NCBI GenBank assembly: GCA_937906495.1
Contig: CALCVT010000014.1
Span: 1 to 7,090, forward strand
Source of the DNA: an uncultured Prevotella sp.
GTDB lineage: Bacteria > Bacteroidota > Bacteroidia > Bacteroidales > Bacteroidaceae
Direction: 5' to 3'
DNA: 7,090 nucleotides
Each line of letters begins with the position of its first letter. Position 1 is the first letter of the stretch. The position numbers were made by a program, and so were the translations under genes. The notes beneath the pieces were generated by a model that searched no databases, was not told where the DNA came from, and was given only the letters and a program-made list of their open reading frames with translations. Shown in pieces: positions 6,201-7,090 of the stretch.

Positions 6201-7010
6201 ACCACCAGTCACCCAGTTACCATCGTTGCTCATTTTGCAGTCGGCCACAAAGTAAAGTCCGTCTACATGGGGAGTCCAACGATCGGTTTCAGACTCCGTA
6301 AAGCCAATCACCTTATAATTTTTGTTCGTTACATCGTACACATAGCAGAACACACCGCCGAGGTCGTTTCCTGCAGGCAGGTAGCTATACGACATACAAC
6401 CGAGCACTTTAGTACCATCGGCCGAGATGCCCATAAAGCGGTTCATCTTCTGGTCCTCGTGCGACATGTCCTTGGTGGGCAGTCCGGGCGTCTGAACCAG
6501 TTTACCGGTGCTGAGGTCCCAGAGTGCAGCAGTTTCCTCATACAAGCGGCTGGCATCCGAATAGTTCAAAAGACCTACCGCATATTTACCATCGGGGGTT
6601 ACGCTGCTGGCATAACCTCTATCAGCATCGCCATCGAGTTGCAGATAAGTCCATTTTCCGGTCGAAACTGAATAATAAGCAGGGCGAGAGTTCAGTTCGC
6701 CCACGGCAATATTACCATCGTTGGTCACATCGCCCACCGAGTTACTGAAGATAGTGTCGGCGTTGAGCTGGTCGATCAACGTTTTAACCTCACCCGTCTT
6801 CACATTGATGATACGGGCACCTACCGATTGGGTAGGATTGTTGGGATCGGCTCCAGAGGCTACTGCCCAAAGTCCGTTGTCGGACATTTGGCTAATGGTT
6901 GCCTGGTCGTCAAACTTGTATTGTTTGAACGAAGGCTGGGTGTTGGTCTGCGCCGACAAGCCGGTGAAGCTTGCTGCCGCCAACAACCATGTTAGCGTAG
7001 TCTTCTTCAT
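3201..7010 (-). CDS. Large secreted multidomain protein: propeller-like repeats, Ig-like domains, choice-of-anchor-J-like domain, Omp28-like CxxC domain, T9SS sorting domain (1269 aa)
   Basis: This is predicted to be a surface or extracellular T9SS cargo. Residues 1-20 (MKKTTLTWLL...GLSA) are a signal peptide with cleavage before QTNTQ. About seven S/T-x-D-G repeats follow, at residues 43, 96, 138, 196, 261, 315 and 373, several followed by strands such as LWDLSTGKL or YNVSTGKIE, suggesting a beta-propeller over about 39-393. Two Ig-like/SbsA-type domains span about 400-510 and 516-625. Residues 634-820 (VLFSTDFANG, DDWMVIPQV, AVFVDNVKVLHE) fit the choice-of-anchor-J/cleaved-adhesin fold. A beta-sandwich (822-926) precedes an Omp28-like domain from about 927 (RVVLEEFTGTDCINCPQGH), with C941-I-N-C944 in a thioredoxin-like setting and HCYTGDPFSAG at 968-978. 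Residues 1190-1269 (GIEDT... to GNLVKKVVL) look like a divergent sorting domain. Function is unknown; adhesion or extracellular thiol chemistry are both inferences. The ATG at 7010 is chosen because it gives the signal peptide directly and has an A/T-rich leader before it. Confidence 0.92.
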   Translation of the reverse strand: MKKTTLTWLLAAASFTGLSAQTNTQPSFKQYKFDDQATISQMSDNGLWAVASGADPNNPTQSVGARIINVKTGEVKTLIDQLNADTIFSNSVGDVTNDGNIAVGELNSRPAYYSVSTGKWTYLQLDGDADRGYASSVTPDGKYAVGLLNYSDASRLYEETAALWDLSTGKLVQTPGLPTKDMSHEDQKMNRFMGISADGTKVLGCMSYSYLPAGNDLGGVFCYVYDVTNKNYKVIGFTESETDRWTPHVDGLYFVADCKMSNDGNWVTGGAYMVKKQAGSEFPSEYEIPYRYNVSTGKIEVYDDGESIEKYGWTIDNQGNVFGAGPAASPYRDFVVRSGNYWIEFAQTIKQKYGMDILASMNQTNSGTPAAVSNDGLTMAVIIGPGESYIANIPERFTDIAASTNLLGSYQVFPAQSTAISILNTVTLTFDRNVKVVGAAKAVTLKKKIGGAEVAKAVGFKAEGKTVTITFRNAALSDNNRPYELIIPARTICIDGDQSRVNSEIKVSYRGRTEAPVKMTTASPKDGATVGKFDLTTSPLMITFDAAVKLTDSNVRGKLYQGDSKEPFAELLLATNDVNVLAYPATVQYLYKDVDYRVEIPANILTEVTGNEKTGNQAITLHYKGAYEREISYDDNVLFSTDFANGVNDMLVLDNDGNNPSQESVAIGIDKAHYGWAPVRDNEKSDMAVASTSMYSPAGQSDDWMVIPQVRIVDQLCKLTFQSQGYKKSAQDRLKVYVWESNNMYNALSSEVVEKIRKEGKLVYNEVQNPGKNEDVLEGDWTDNAISLKEFAGKNVYIAFLNDNNNQSAVFVDNVKVLHELPFYVAVTSDETVVNKSENTIKGIIDVRDEKEVFTTLNIVLKNAEGEQVDKIEKSGLSLKKGDKYEFSFSKPLPIEVGEINNYTLVIRLNETENSLSKSVKSLAFKPVKRVVLEEFTGTDCINCPQGHVVIDNLHKYYGDLFIPMALHCYTGDPFSAGVTDYAAFLNLTAAPSGMVQRSGTISFPMSQVGGDYTPVAPEGSAPNWMALVAAELEKPVEAEVSATAAVDESGSYYAVPVNVKYALNGKEMNHKVFAVVLENGLVSFQKNGFSSIEDADLGEWGKGGKYGMDIVNPFTFDHVVRGWYGNTFTGTADLLPADVTAGQTYTIDLRFNVPSQVSKAKNTDIVVMLFDGNTDKLINACIAKVGVSSGIEDTTTGTLDAIQVSAHAGKVTVQSPVDAAVQVVSVDGRVVAQGNGNGAISIDVPAYRGVALVRIATAEGNLVKKVVL

Positions 7011-7090
7011 AAATACTTAGTTTTTTATTATTTTGGTTCCTGAATTCAAACAGACAATGCAACAGTGTCGAATTCATTGTTAGTTAATAA
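7011..7090 (-). promoter_or_regulatory. Upstream region of the 1269-residue protein gene, containing an inverted repeat
   Basis: On the minus strand the bases just before the ATG are A-rich (AAAATAATAAAAAACTAAG), the usual Bacteroidota substitute for a Shine-Dalgarno sequence. TCTGTTTG at 7054-7047 differs in one base from the Bacteroides -7 consensus TAnnTTTG and lies 36 bases before the start codon, but no TTTG element is found at the expected distance upstream, so it is only a weak candidate. Two GAATTC hexamers (7042-7047 and 7070-7075) and an inverted repeat ACAATG/CATTGT (7054-7059 with 7075-7080) flank this site. The window ends here, so the full regulatory region is not visible. Confidence 0.35.

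Noticed and set aside
5970..6671. Plus-strand frame of 233 codons
   Set aside because: It is antisense to the propeller-like region of the 1269-residue protein and has no recognisable domain; long antisense frames are common opposite such genes.
7042..7075. Two GAATTC hexamers 28 bases apart as a possible cloning or mobile-element junction
   Set aside because: Hexamers of this kind arise by chance, the flanking sequence is ordinary A/T-rich intergenic DNA, and there is no target duplication or vector-like sequence.

Overview
The window looks like chromosomal DNA from a member of the Bacteroidota, most likely a Bacteroidales species of the Prevotella/Porphyromonas kind. Two large secreted proteins end in type IX secretion (T9SS) sorting domains, one carries an Omp28-type domain, and the start codons are preceded by A/T-rich leaders with no Shine-Dalgarno sequence. 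All three supportable genes are on the minus strand, so transcription runs from right to left. No tRNA, rRNA, CRISPR array, insertion sequence or phage gene is visible.

Right part (7090 to 3104): a short A/T-rich upstream region, then a 1269-residue secreted multidomain protein (7010-3201). In order it has a signal peptide, about seven propeller-like repeats, two Ig-like domains, a choice-of-anchor-J/cleaved-adhesin-like domain, a further beta-sandwich, an Omp28-like domain with a CxxC motif, and a C-terminal sorting domain. A long hairpin followed by a T-run closes this unit.

Middle (3103 to 1008): a short intergenic region, then a 646-residue secreted protein (3025-1085). It consists of a signal peptide, several Ig-like beta-sandwich repeats and a typical T9SS type A sorting domain. 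It ends at its own 12-bp-stem terminator. The two secreted proteins share a style and presumably an export route (outer membrane T9SS, then surface attachment or release). Each has its own terminator, so they look like neighbouring single-gene units rather than one operon.

Left part (1007 to 1): about 380 bases without a convincing gene but with several inverted repeats, then the first 208 codons of hsdM, the methyltransferase subunit of a type I restriction-modification system, running off the left edge. The rest of that system (hsdS, hsdR) would lie outside the window.

I do not see a clearly new biological system. The items most worth a second look are the domain architecture of the 1269-residue protein and the structured non-coding stretch upstream of hsdM.
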